DNA from: a virus
IMG/VR virus record: IMGVR_UViG_3300023196_001943
Location: 747 to 30,463 of that record
Length of the DNA stretch: 29,717 nt
Direction: 5' to 3' (one strand)
Below, piece after piece: positions 22,929 through 29,717 of the stretch (within the stretch, counting starts at the first letter, position 1; the number at the start of each line of letters is the position of its first letter). Under the pieces are notes generated by a model. It was not told where the DNA came from. It saw only the letters and a list, made by a program, of their open reading frames with translations, and did no database searches. Position numbers and translations under genes: made by a program.

Positions 22929-25900
22929 TGGCGGCTCCTCGCACAGGCCTGCAGCTTTACGATCCGACTCGGCGCACCCAGCGTCAGCCATGGAGCCCAC
23001 CGAAACGCATTGAGAGTCAGAAGCCAGCGTCTGGAAACTCAACGTTGGAAAGGGCGTACCAGCAGAATGGCCTCGCTGGGCCGGGGGGTTCGTCTGGGTC
23101 GAAAGACGAGAAGGGTCTCGGCGAGAAGTTCTTCGGGACCGCCGTCGGGAGTGGTCTCGGCAAGGTCATCAATAATCCGGTTGTTAAGAGTATCCTGCAG
23201 CCGCTCGATGTATTCGGTATCCCGCAGCGCGTCATTGCTTCAACGATCAATGAGGTCGCTGACGTGTTTGCCGGCGAGGGGTTCAGCCCCAAGGACTGGA
23301 TCGATCAGGTCAACCCTGATGCGTGGCTTGATGGGAACATGGAGGGCTCCATCGGAATGGGCGACGTGTGGCAGAAGCACGGCAAGGCTCTCGGCGCTGG
23401 AAAGAGTCAGTGGGCCGACGCTATTATCGGCCTCACAGGCGACATCGTCACTGACCCGCTCACGTATTTCTTCGGTGCGGGTGTCGTAGACAAGGGGCTT
23501 GATGCTTTGCGGACTGGGTCTCGTCTGAGTGCGGGTATCGCGGCTAAGGGGGCAACCAAGCTGGATGACTTCGCCGCTCTAGAAGCCGCAGTTGCAAAAG
23601 CTGACGATGTTGCAGGCGGTGCCAGCAGGGGTGTCAACGAGGCGGTAAAGAAGGGGAGCCGTCGTAGCCTCACCGGCCGTTCTACCCGGTTTGACATGAT
23701 TGAGGAGGCCAGGGATCTCATTGGGCGCGCTGACGAAGGGGTCTTGAACCAGCTCTATGACGGTCCAGATGTTGTGCGGGAGGCGCTGGAAGAAATCCAG
23801 TTCAAGTCAGGAAGAGGCTTGAGTGCTTCGTCGGGGAAGATCAGCCCCCAGGCGCAAGAGCTCGTTGAGACAGCGCTCAACATCAAACCCCCTGCGGTGA
23901 GGGCGCGAGTACCATTTACCCGCCAACAGGGTGTCGCCGTCCCTGGAACTGAAGCGTTCGCTCAGGGTCTCGGAAATCGGATGGGTGGGGTTCGTCAAAG
24001 ATTTAATGACAGCGATCTCGGCACAGCTATGGTTGCCGCAAAGGCTCCCGTGGACCTTCAGCCAGAGGCGATGGTGATGGCGAGGGGCGCTGGAGCCACG
24101 GCCGAAGAGTTCAAGACGGCGTCAACTGCGTACGGCGTAGCGCAGGGGCGACGCGCCGTCACGGGCGAGTATTCCGTGGCGGCACAGAACGCCATCCAGG
24201 GGTCTCGCAAAAAGATCATGGAGGAGATTAAGCAGCGGCCTGGAAAGAACATGCGGGAGAAAAACGCCGCATACATGGCGGATGTAGAGAATCCTGCGAT
24301 CCCAACACAGTTAAACGTTGTGTTCGAAGCTCTTGGTGGCGAGATGGCGACCAGGCACGGAATCACGATACCGAAGTTGGATCGAGGGGGGAGTGGAGGT
24401 CTAGATTACGCTACGCACTCTTGGGCACCGGAGTTCCGGCGCTTCATGGCTACGTCGAAGAATAAGAAGATCGCCGATATGTGGAATGATCGGCTTGGGA
24501 ACATCACGAACCTGGATCTTACCGAGGAGTCCGGCCGACTCAAGGCTCGACAGGTTCTCCCTGGCGACAAACTCCCGATGCCGGATGGGACCGAATACAC
24601 CGTAATTACAGGATCAATCGATGAGATAAACAGCGCAGCTAAGCTCCACGGATTCAAGGGTCGAGTCCTTGAGGACTCACCGATGAAGATGGTCGATGAC
24701 TACGCTCAAGCTGTCGCTGAGGACGTTGGCCGTCGAGCCTCGCGCGCCGACGCCATCGCTAAGGGGAACCCGTACCTGGAGTACTCAAAAGGACTCCTTG
24801 ACGATCCGGCGGTAGATCTTTCGCCGGCTCAGGAGGCTATCCGTAGGCAGCAGTTTGATGAGGCAGTGGCTGAGCAGATGGCCGCTCAAGCGAGGATCGG
24901 GCAGACCCCCAACATCGGCGAGGCGACGAGAAGCGTCAAGGCGCGCCAGCAGGCAGCTCGAGATTTCGATGATGCGGCTGAGAGCTTGACGGATTCCGGC
25001 AACGACCGGATAGCCCGCTCAATGGAGGCCGACAAGAATGGCAAGTTCTACGACATGGTCCAAGGGGCGTACGACGAGTGGAGGTTGATTGGAAGTAACA
25101 AGGCGGTAGCGGTCGATCCCGAGTTCGACAGAATGTTCCAGAACTTCGCCAAGGTGATCTCGGACCCCGGCCCGGTTGGCAAGGTGTATCGCGAGCTCAA
25201 CAAATACTTCAAGAACTTCGCCGTACTGTCTCCTGGATTCCACGTCCGAAACGGACTGTCGGCGATCTATATGAACATCGCCGATGGCGTCGCAATGAGG
25301 ACGACGGGCAAGGGCATATCGGTGTGGCGGGACTTCTCTAAGATTTCCAAAGACGGAGAGAACGTCCTCGCTGGGGTAAAATTCCTTGACGACCTACGGG
25401 CCGGCAGGAAGATGGAGTACGGAACTGCAGTGGAGCAGAAGCAGATCGCTGATGCGTTCCGCTCCGTGTTCGGCTCAGGAGCTGGCGGTCGATTTACTGA
25501 GTCCGGCCTCGTTGACGGTGGGTTCAATAGGCTTTCTCGCAGAATCACCGATAACCGCGTCACCCGTTGGTCGCAAGACGCTGGAGCGTTTGTTGAAGGT
25601 GCCGTCCGTATGGGCGTGGCGATTGACACGATCCAGAACGGCGGGTCGGTTGCTCAGGCAGTCAGCCGCATCACTCGGCTACATTTCGACTACTCTGAGA
25701 CCTCTACTTTTGACGATAAAGCAAAACAGGCGATGCCTTTCTGGAGCTTCTTCAGTCGTAATATTCCGCTTCAAACCATGCAAGTATGGAGCCGTCCTGG
25801 TGCCTACCTCGCATACGAGAAGATTAAAAACAACTTCGGTCAGCCCGAGGTCTTTGAGGGACGTCAGGGCGAGATCCCTGGCTACATCGAAGATGGCGGC

Positions 25901-26428
25901 GGCATGCCGATCAACCTTGGGCCGTTCGGCAACTGGCTTGAGCCAGACTTGCCGCACACTCGAGTCACCGAGGATATTGAGCGGTACGCCAACATCTTGG
26001 AGAACCCGCTCGGTGCGACCGCCGGCTTGTCGCCCGTCCTCACAGCGCCGCTCGAGTACGGCTTCAAGAAGGACGCATTCACCGGCCAGAACTTCGGGCC
26101 GACCGACTGGGAGCACGTCTCCAACCCAGTCGAGGCCCTTATGATGTTGCCGCTACTCCCGACGAGCCAGGTGAAGTACAAGGACGGCAACTTCTTCATC
26201 AAGACCGAGGCGCTCAACGCCCTGCAGGCAATCGATCCGACCCTCTCGCGTGTCAACCGCATGTCTGGCTCCGGTGGCCGGGAGAAGGAGCGGACCATCG
26301 AGAGCTGGTTGCGCTACTTCGGCCTCCCAGTCCGCAACATCACCGAGAAGCAGATGACGAATGCGGCGAAGAGTCGGTCGTTCGATGAGGCCGACATGAG
26401 GGCTATGGAGAGATCATTGCAGCCGTAG
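22928..26428 (+). CDS. Large internal virion / DNA-ejection protein
   Basis: 1166 aa, the largest gene here. The N-terminal region has NPVVKSILQPLDVFGIPQRV and IIGLTGDIVTDPLTYFFGAG, phrases I recall from large phage internal virion proteins. Long helical, charged stretches fill the middle. Near 765 is LSPGFHVRNGLSAIYMNIAD, and near 935-950 is the aromatic segment PFWSFFSRNIPLQ, a hydrophobic patch that could insert in a membrane. No lysozyme or transglycosylase motif is obvious. It is the best candidate for the main component of a channel that carries DNA across the envelope. Confidence 0.78.
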   Translation: MAAPRTGLQLYDPTRRTQRQPWSPPKRIESQKPASGNSTLERAYQQNGLAGPGGSSGSKDEKGLGEKFFGTAVGSGLGKVINNPVVKSILQPLDVFGIPQRVIASTINEVADVFAGEGFSPKDWIDQVNPDAWLDGNMEGSIGMGDVWQKHGKALGAGKSQWADAIIGLTGDIVTDPLTYFFGAGVVDKGLDALRTGSRLSAGIAAKGATKLDDFAALEAAVAKADDVAGGASRGVNEAVKKGSRRSLTGRSTRFDMIEEARDLIGRADEGVLNQLYDGPDVVREALEEIQFKSGRGLSASSGKISPQAQELVETALNIKPPAVRARVPFTRQQGVAVPGTEAFAQGLGNRMGGVRQRFNDSDLGTAMVAAKAPVDLQPEAMVMARGAGATAEEFKTASTAYGVAQGRRAVTGEYSVAAQNAIQGSRKKIMEEIKQRPGKNMREKNAAYMADVENPAIPTQLNVVFEALGGEMATRHGITIPKLDRGGSGGLDYATHSWAPEFRRFMATSKNKKIADMWNDRLGNITNLDLTEESGRLKARQVLPGDKLPMPDGTEYTVITGSIDEINSAAKLHGFKGRVLEDSPMKMVDDYAQAVAEDVGRRASRADAIAKGNPYLEYSKGLLDDPAVDLSPAQEAIRRQQFDEAVAEQMAAQARIGQTPNIGEATRSVKARQQAARDFDDAAESLTDSGNDRIARSMEADKNGKFYDMVQGAYDEWRLIGSNKAVAVDPEFDRMFQNFAKVISDPGPVGKVYRELNKYFKNFAVLSPGFHVRNGLSAIYMNIADGVAMRTTGKGISVWRDFSKISKDGENVLAGVKFLDDLRAGRKMEYGTAVEQKQIADAFRSVFGSGAGGRFTESGLVDGGFNRLSRRITDNRVTRWSQDAGAFVEGAVRMGVAIDTIQNGGSVAQAVSRITRLHFDYSETSTFDDKAKQAMPFWSFFSRNIPLQTMQVWSRPGAYLAYEKIKNNFGQPEVFEGRQGEIPGYIEDGGGMPINLGPFGNWLEPDLPHTRVTEDIERYANILENPLGATAGLSPVLTAPLEYGFKKDAFTGQNFGPTDWEHVSNPVEALMMLPLLPTSQVKYKDGNFFIKTEALNALQAIDPTLSRVNRMSGSGGREKERTIESWLRYFGLPVRNITEKQMTNAAKSRSFDEADMRAMERSLQP

Positions 26429-26433
26429 AGGAT

Positions 26434-26640
26434 ATGATGTCCCGTATGAACCTCAACGAGCAGACCAGGGCGTACGTCTACCGGATGGCGCTTGCCGTCC
26501 TTGGTGTGCTGTCGTTGTACGGGCTGATTGGCCCTGATGAGATCCCTGTGTGGACCGGGGTGATTGTCGCCGCTCTGGGTATTGGCGCGTCGGGTCTCGC
26601 TTCGGTGAACACGACACGCAAGCCGCCCAAGGATTTGTAA
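26434..26640 (+). CDS. Holin
   Basis: 68 aa (67 if ATG 26437 is used). After a short polar N terminus (NEQTRAYVYR) come two hydrophobic segments, MALAVLGVLSLYGLIG and IPVWTGVIVAALGIGASGLA, separated by a short polar turn, then a basic tail (NTTRKPPKDL). This is the layout of small two-span phage holins common next to actinophage endolysins. It would form membrane lesions that trigger lysis. AGAGGA lies just upstream. Its stop overlaps the endolysin start as TAATG, a typical lysis cassette arrangement. Confidence 0.82.
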   Translation: MMSRMNLNEQTRAYVYRMALAVLGVLSLYGLIGPDEIPVWTGVIVAALGIGASGLASVNTTRKPPKDL

Positions 26641-27452
26641 TGGTTCTGTATCCAGAGGCGTACGGGACGAAGATGACGACCCTTGACGGGATGATCGCCA
26701 AGCACGGCGACAAAATGCATCCCGAGTTCCGTCGCAGATTCTTTGCGTACATCGAGTCGAAGGATGGACTCCTCGGTGTCGGCGGCGGGTTCCGTGCAAC
26801 ACAGCCCAGCAAGGCGGGGTTCGCGCCTCCTGGTAAGTCGTTCCACCAGAACCAGAAGTTCAAGTCTGGTATCACTGCCTACTCGGCTGTCGACCTTGTC
26901 AAGTTGCGCCCCGGTGGCGGCGTCCATGTGTCTCCGTCGTGGGACGACTGTGCCGACGCACCCGACTGGTCGTTGCACACGTTTATCAGTGGCGAGCCGT
27001 GGCACATCCAGTGCATCGAGATGCGCGGCTGGGGTGCCTGGTCCAACGCCGGTCGCCCTGATCCACCTCTGGCGGATCTCCCGAACGAACTACTACCAGG
27101 AGCAGACATGTTTCAGCCAATCCAACCGATCCGCAACAGCGACACTCGAGCTTACGGGGTCAAGCTGGAACCCGGCAAGGCTCAGGCGTGGGGGTTGGCG
27201 TCCGCCATCCCGGCCAACGCCGTGGCTGTTGCTCTCAACGTCACTGTTATCAGCCCTACGAAGCCTGGGTATCTGGTTGTGTGGCCGAGCGGCCCGACCC
27301 CGCCGACAGCGACCGTGAACTTTGCACCCGGCGAAGTGATCAACGGGTCGGCAGTCATTGGCGTGAAGAGCGGCAAGTTTAATATTGAGATCGCTGGGTC
27401 TTCGGCCCACGTGACAGTTGATGTCACCGGGTACTGGACTCCTGCCGAGTGA
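26640..27452 (+). CDS. Endolysin: M15 peptidase with actinobacterial surface module
   Basis: 270 aa. The N-terminal domain is a zinc peptidase of family M15 (VanY or L-Ala-D-Glu type): GGFRATQP at 49-56, SFHQNQ at 67-72 (His69), AVDLV at 83-87 (Asp85), and HTFISGEPWHIQ at 113-124 (Glu119, His122). It cuts peptide bonds in peptidoglycan. After a linker, residues ~157-266 form a beta-rich module with SDTR at 167-170, VAVALNVTVISPTKPGYLVV at 195-214, TATVNFAPGE at 223-232 and HVTVDVTGYW at 257-266. This module is widespread in secreted actinobacterial proteins and probably binds the host wall. No signal peptide is present, so release needs the holin. Confidence 0.87.
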   Translation: MVLYPEAYGTKMTTLDGMIAKHGDKMHPEFRRRFFAYIESKDGLLGVGGGFRATQPSKAGFAPPGKSFHQNQKFKSGITAYSAVDLVKLRPGGGVHVSPSWDDCADAPDWSLHTFISGEPWHIQCIEMRGWGAWSNAGRPDPPLADLPNELLPGADMFQPIQPIRNSDTRAYGVKLEPGKAQAWGLASAIPANAVAVALNVTVISPTKPGYLVVWPSGPTPPTATVNFAPGEVINGSAVIGVKSGKFNIEIAGSSAHVTVDVTGYWTPAE

Positions 27453-27481
27453 TCGCTGCCGCAGCGAGCGGCGGAGTTTCG

Positions 27482-27694
27482 ATGACGGAGATCATCGTTG
27501 CCTGCATAGCGCTCAGTGGCGTGCTGGCCACCAGTGGTGGTCTAATCGTGAGAGAAGTGATCAAGATGAAACGGTCGAACACGTACGAGCATGGCGAAGT
27601 GGTTACGATGGTGAAGACGGTGATCATCGGCCAGGACCAACTTTGCAAAGTGGTTGAACGGCACATAGAACAGCACGAAAACTTGCCTAGATGA
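27482..27694 (+). CDS. Small membrane protein in the lysis cassette
   Basis: 70 aa. An N-terminal transmembrane helix (EIIVACIALSGVLATSGGLI) is followed by a basic turn (REVIKMKRSN) and a soluble amphipathic C terminus (VERHIEQHENLP). GGCGGAG lies 8 nt upstream of ATG 27482. A GTG at 27449 that overlaps the endolysin stop would add 11 residues and is an alternative. It could be a second holin, antiholin or spanin-like accessory; sequence alone does not decide. Confidence 0.68.
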   Translation: MTEIIVACIALSGVLATSGGLIVREVIKMKRSNTYEHGEVVTMVKTVIIGQDQLCKVVERHIEQHENLPR

Positions 27695-27736
27695 CGCCGA
27701 CTGGGACCATGCAACCACTAACCAAATAGGAGATAC

Positions 27737-27955
27737 ATGTCACTCGCTGACGCAATGACGGACACGACGCACAAACCACTCAAAGTTGATGCGCTACTCG
27801 CACGACTTGATCCCGCTGACGCTGACACTTTGCGCGACTGGCTTTCCAATCCGTCTGTTAGCGCGTGCAGTATCGCTGACGCGCTGACGGCTAACGGCAC
27901 ACCGATCACGGCGAACCCGATCAGGACATGGAGAAAACGTAATGTCACTAGCTGA
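27737..27955 (+). CDS. Small HTH-like protein
   Basis: 72 aa. Residues ~25-70 read as a helix-turn-helix: LRDWLSNPSVSACSIADALT, then TPITANPIRTWRKRN with a basic recognition-type helix. The Shine-Dalgarno sequence AGGAG is good. It overlaps the metallophosphoesterase gene by 14 bp, and both proteins begin MSLADA, encoded by nearly the same DNA. It may regulate late genes or act with the phosphoesterase; both are inference. Confidence 0.65.
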   Translation: MSLADAMTDTTHKPLKVDALLARLDPADADTLRDWLSNPSVSACSIADALTANGTPITANPIRTWRKRNVTS

Positions 27956-29096
27956 CGCTTTCAGGGTTGGCGATGACAAACGTGTTGGCAACAAACTGAT
28001 TTTGGATATGGCCGAAGCGCTGGTTGCTCGAGGTGTGGACGCTGAGGAACTAGGCAGGCTCGCCCGGTTGAAAGTCAATTCGTCTGAGTGGCAGAACCTG
28101 ACGAAAGACAGCGACGGCGAAGCACACTTGCACGATTTGCGTGGTATCAAGCTGTCGGCTGAGTGGTACACCGAACCGGAATGGCCTGTCGTGCAGGCGG
28201 CGCAGCCGATCAAGTACACGCCGGCCAAAGCGCGCAGCGTGAACGGCGCAAAGCAGACTGTGATTTTTCCTGATCAGCAGTACGGGTTCCGGCGTGTTGA
28301 TGGTGAACTAATCCCGTGCCATGATCGCGATGCTATCGCTGTGTCGTTGGCTGTGGCTAAGGCGATCAAGCCCGACCGGATCACCAACCTCGGTGACCTT
28401 GTGGACTTGCCGGAATGGTCGCTCAAGTTCACGGTGACACCGGAGCTGGTCGAGACGACCCAGCCCGCGTTGGACGAGGCGTATCGGGACTTGACGCAGC
28501 AACGCGAGATCTGTGACGCCATCGACATTTTGGAAGGCAATCACGACGACCGGTTGGCGATTGCGGTGACAGCCAACGCACGGTCTGCGTTGCGGTTGCG
28601 TAAGGGTGGGACGACACCCGATGATTGGCCTGTGCTGTCGATGCCAAACCTGTTGCGTTTGGATGAGCTAGGCATTGTATATCACGATGGCTACCCGGCG
28701 AACCGAACGAAGATTGCGACCGGCACAGACGAACAGACACCGCTCTACGCGGTGCATGGTGAAGCGTTGGACATGATGAAGCTCGCCAAGCAGTCGCGGC
28801 AGTCGTACATCCAAGGCCACATTCACCGACGCGCTATGTATACCGAGACGTTTGAGATCGACGGTCGCCCGGCAATGGTCACTGCGATGACACCCGGCTG
28901 TCTGTGCCGTATCGACGGGGCGGTGCCGTCAACGAAGTCAGCGAAGACCCGCAAGAGTCCGTTGACTCGGTGGGAGAACTGGCAGCAGGGCATGGCTGTG
29001 ATCACCGAGTGGGATGATGGTGACTGGGCTGCTGAGATTATCCCGATTCATCGGGGTCGCGCTTTGTACCGTGGTAAGACATTTGATACAGCATGA
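27942..29096 (+). CDS. Calcineurin-like metallophosphoesterase
   Basis: 384 aa. The five metal-site motifs are present in order: VIFPDQQYG at 107-115 (Asp111, with Gln113 where His is usual), NLGDLVD at 149-155, LEGNHDDR at 197-204, AVHGE at 270-274 (His272) and GHIHR at 292-296. This is a two-metal phosphoesterase core. The first ~75 residues are extra and contain a small helical segment (KLILDMAEALVARGVDAEEL). The substrate could be nucleic acid, nucleotide or a phosphorylated molecule. Its place after the lysis genes rather than with replication genes is unusual. GGAGAAAA lies upstream; the stop overlaps the next small ORF as ATGA. Confidence 0.86.
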   Translation: MSLADAFRVGDDKRVGNKLILDMAEALVARGVDAEELGRLARLKVNSSEWQNLTKDSDGEAHLHDLRGIKLSAEWYTEPEWPVVQAAQPIKYTPAKARSVNGAKQTVIFPDQQYGFRRVDGELIPCHDRDAIAVSLAVAKAIKPDRITNLGDLVDLPEWSLKFTVTPELVETTQPALDEAYRDLTQQREICDAIDILEGNHDDRLAIAVTANARSALRLRKGGTTPDDWPVLSMPNLLRLDELGIVYHDGYPANRTKIATGTDEQTPLYAVHGEALDMMKLAKQSRQSYIQGHIHRRAMYTETFEIDGRPAMVTAMTPGCLCRIDGAVPSTKSAKTRKSPLTRWENWQQGMAVITEWDDGDWAAEIIPIHRGRALYRGKTFDTA

Positions 29097-29197
29097 AAAG
29101 TCTGGCTGCGTTCTTTGCTGGTGTGACGGTTGGCGTTGTTGCCGCTATCTGTTGGGCCGGTTGGCAAATGTGGTCAGTCATCCAGGACGGCGACTAG
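29093..29197 (+). CDS. 34-residue membrane peptide
   Basis: The start overlaps the phosphoesterase stop as ATGA. After MKS the sequence is one hydrophobic helix (LAAFFAGVTVGVVAAICWAG) with a short polar end (VIQDGD). The ending codon TAG lies in the palindrome CTAG, which also supplies the stop of the convergent gene. Coupling and the clear membrane helix support it; it may be an inner-membrane lysis or exclusion peptide. Confidence 0.5.
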   Translation: MKSLAAFFAGVTVGVVAAICWAGWQMWSVIQDGD

Positions 29198-29421
29198 CCA
29201 GTCGGCTGGTTGACCCAGCGGACCGCACCGTCAGCCATGAACAACATGAGCAGCGGCGGACGGTCGTCGGTCGCTGGAACTTCCATCGCTCCAGCAACGG
29301 CCAGAGAAAGCGTCGGCGTCTGTTCAGGCGCTTCGTCGTCCATGAACCCCGAGGCGATCAAAGCCTCGTCAACAATCTCGACTGTCGGCGGTGGAAGCTT
29401 GCTTGTTGACATGACAGCCAT
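29194..29421 (-). CDS. Small acidic protein, convergent
   Basis: 75 aa, unrecognised, acidic and Pro-rich (PPPTVEIVDEALIASGFMDD), with a C-terminal hydrophobic strand (RPPLLMLFMADGAVRWV). It begins 11 nt after the stop of the partial gene on its right. ATG 29412 is an alternative start. The Shine-Dalgarno sequence is poor. Placement as the next leftward gene and tight packing with neighbours support it; an opposite-strand frame of similar length looks like a shadow. Confidence 0.5.
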   Translation of the reverse strand: MAVMSTSKLPPPTVEIVDEALIASGFMDDEAPEQTPTLSLAVAGAMEVPATDDRPPLLMLFMADGAVRWVNQPTG

Positions 29422-29432
29422 CGTAGCAACGG

Positions 29433-29717
29433 TCAGAAGATGAAACCGACGACATCGAAAATGATGAGGTTGCCGTTGGCTGAATTGAACTCATACTTGA
29501 CACGCCGTGACGAGTCGATGCCGACAGTGATCTGGTTGGAGCCGATATCGGTGCCGTTCAAGTTGATTGTCGCGGTGGAAGGCGTCGTGTCGCCGTAGTT
29601 CCAGACGGTCACATACGCATTGCCAGTTGCTCTCGCAGCAATGTTCATGATGACTGCTTTTGCTCCTGCCACAGCGACACCGCCGATTGAAGTTGAGAAC
29701 GTGTGCGAGTAGATCGT
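29433..29717 (-). CDS. Partial gene with actinobacterial beta-rich module
   Basis: The frame stays open to the window edge, so the gene is cut at its 5' side; 94 residues are visible. The visible part reads AKAVIMNIAARATGNAYVTV, then TPSTATINLNGT, ITVGIDSSRRVKYEFNS, and ends LIIFDVVGFIF. This follows, element by element, the module at residues ~193-266 of the endolysin gene at 26640 (VAVALNVTVIS, TATVNFAPG, DVTGYW). It is therefore the C-terminal end of a protein with the same surface-type module, possibly a fibre or adsorption protein. A GTG at 29672 is an internal codon rather than the start, given the continuing match upstream. Confidence 0.7.
   Translation of the reverse strand, partial: TIYSHTFSTSIGGVAVAGAKAVIMNIAARATGNAYVTVWNYGDTTPSTATINLNGTDIGSNQITVGIDSSRRVKYEFNSANGNLIIFDVVGFIF

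Noticed and set aside
29210-29443. 77-codon plus frame at the right end
   Set aside because: It lies opposite the leftward gene that shares a CTAG stop with its neighbour; Ser/Ala-rich shadow composition.
1-29717. Search for lysogeny, defence or tRNA genes
   Set aside because: No integrase, repressor, toxin-antitoxin, restriction or tRNA signature was found on either strand.

Overview
This window is a contiguous piece of a short-tailed (podovirus-like) double-stranded DNA bacteriophage genome. It contains large and small terminase, portal, scaffold, HK97-type capsid, adaptor, nozzle-like tail protein, fibre, collar and several long ejection-type proteins. No tail-tube, sheath or tape-measure gene is visible. 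The DNA is GC-rich, with few gaps and many ATGA, TAATG or GTGA start/stop overlaps. The host is probably an actinobacterium: the C-terminal part of the endolysin, and a second copy at the right edge, match a beta-rich module typical of secreted actinobacterial proteins. A narrower host call would be a guess. No integrase, repressor gene, DNA polymerase, tRNA or CRISPR array is visible.

Layout. (1) 29-2697, leftward: a small Cys protein translationally coupled to a primase/helicase. (2) A 180-bp divergent regulatory region (2698-2877). (3) 2878-6389, rightward early/replication genes: RuvC-like resolvase, a Lys/Ala/Pro-rich basic protein, a RecB-type PD-(D/E)XK nuclease, two tiny zinc-ribbon proteins and a putative ssDNA-binding protein with an acidic tail. 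(4) 6520-14349, packaging and head: TerS, TerL, two small ORFs, portal, a structured intergenic RNA candidate, scaffold, major capsid, a zinc-knuckle protein and a head-tail adaptor. (5) 14361-19531, tail and adsorption: a repeat-rich fibre, a six-repeat kelch propeller, an unknown protein, a nozzle-like protein and a collar-domain protein. (6) 19533-26428, four adjoining internal/ejection-type proteins. (7) 26434-27694, lysis: holin, M15 endolysin, small membrane protein. (8) 27737-29197: a small HTH-like protein, a metallophosphoesterase and a 34-residue membrane peptide. (9) 29194-29717, leftward: two convergent genes, the outer one cut by the window edge.

How it works together. The left part copies and recombines the genome. 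TerS/TerL package it through the portal into a shell assembled on the scaffold. The adaptor and nozzle close the short tail, fibre, kelch and collar proteins contact the host, and the large internal proteins probably leave the capsid with the DNA. Holin and M15 peptidase release progeny.

The most unusual signals are regulatory. Several promoters share a GTGACA-like -35 at 17 bp from the -10, with GTGAC/GTCAC inverted repeats nearby; three of them place the predicted transcript start at or next to the ATG with no Shine-Dalgarno sequence (leaderless). There is also a structured RNA candidate between portal and scaffold, and a six-unit kelch gene whose repeats are still nearly identical in DNA. 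No stretch over 300 bp lacks a gene; the largest gaps are 2698-2877, 11071-11240, 6390-6519 and 5808-5912. No defence or other wholly new multi-gene system could be supported.
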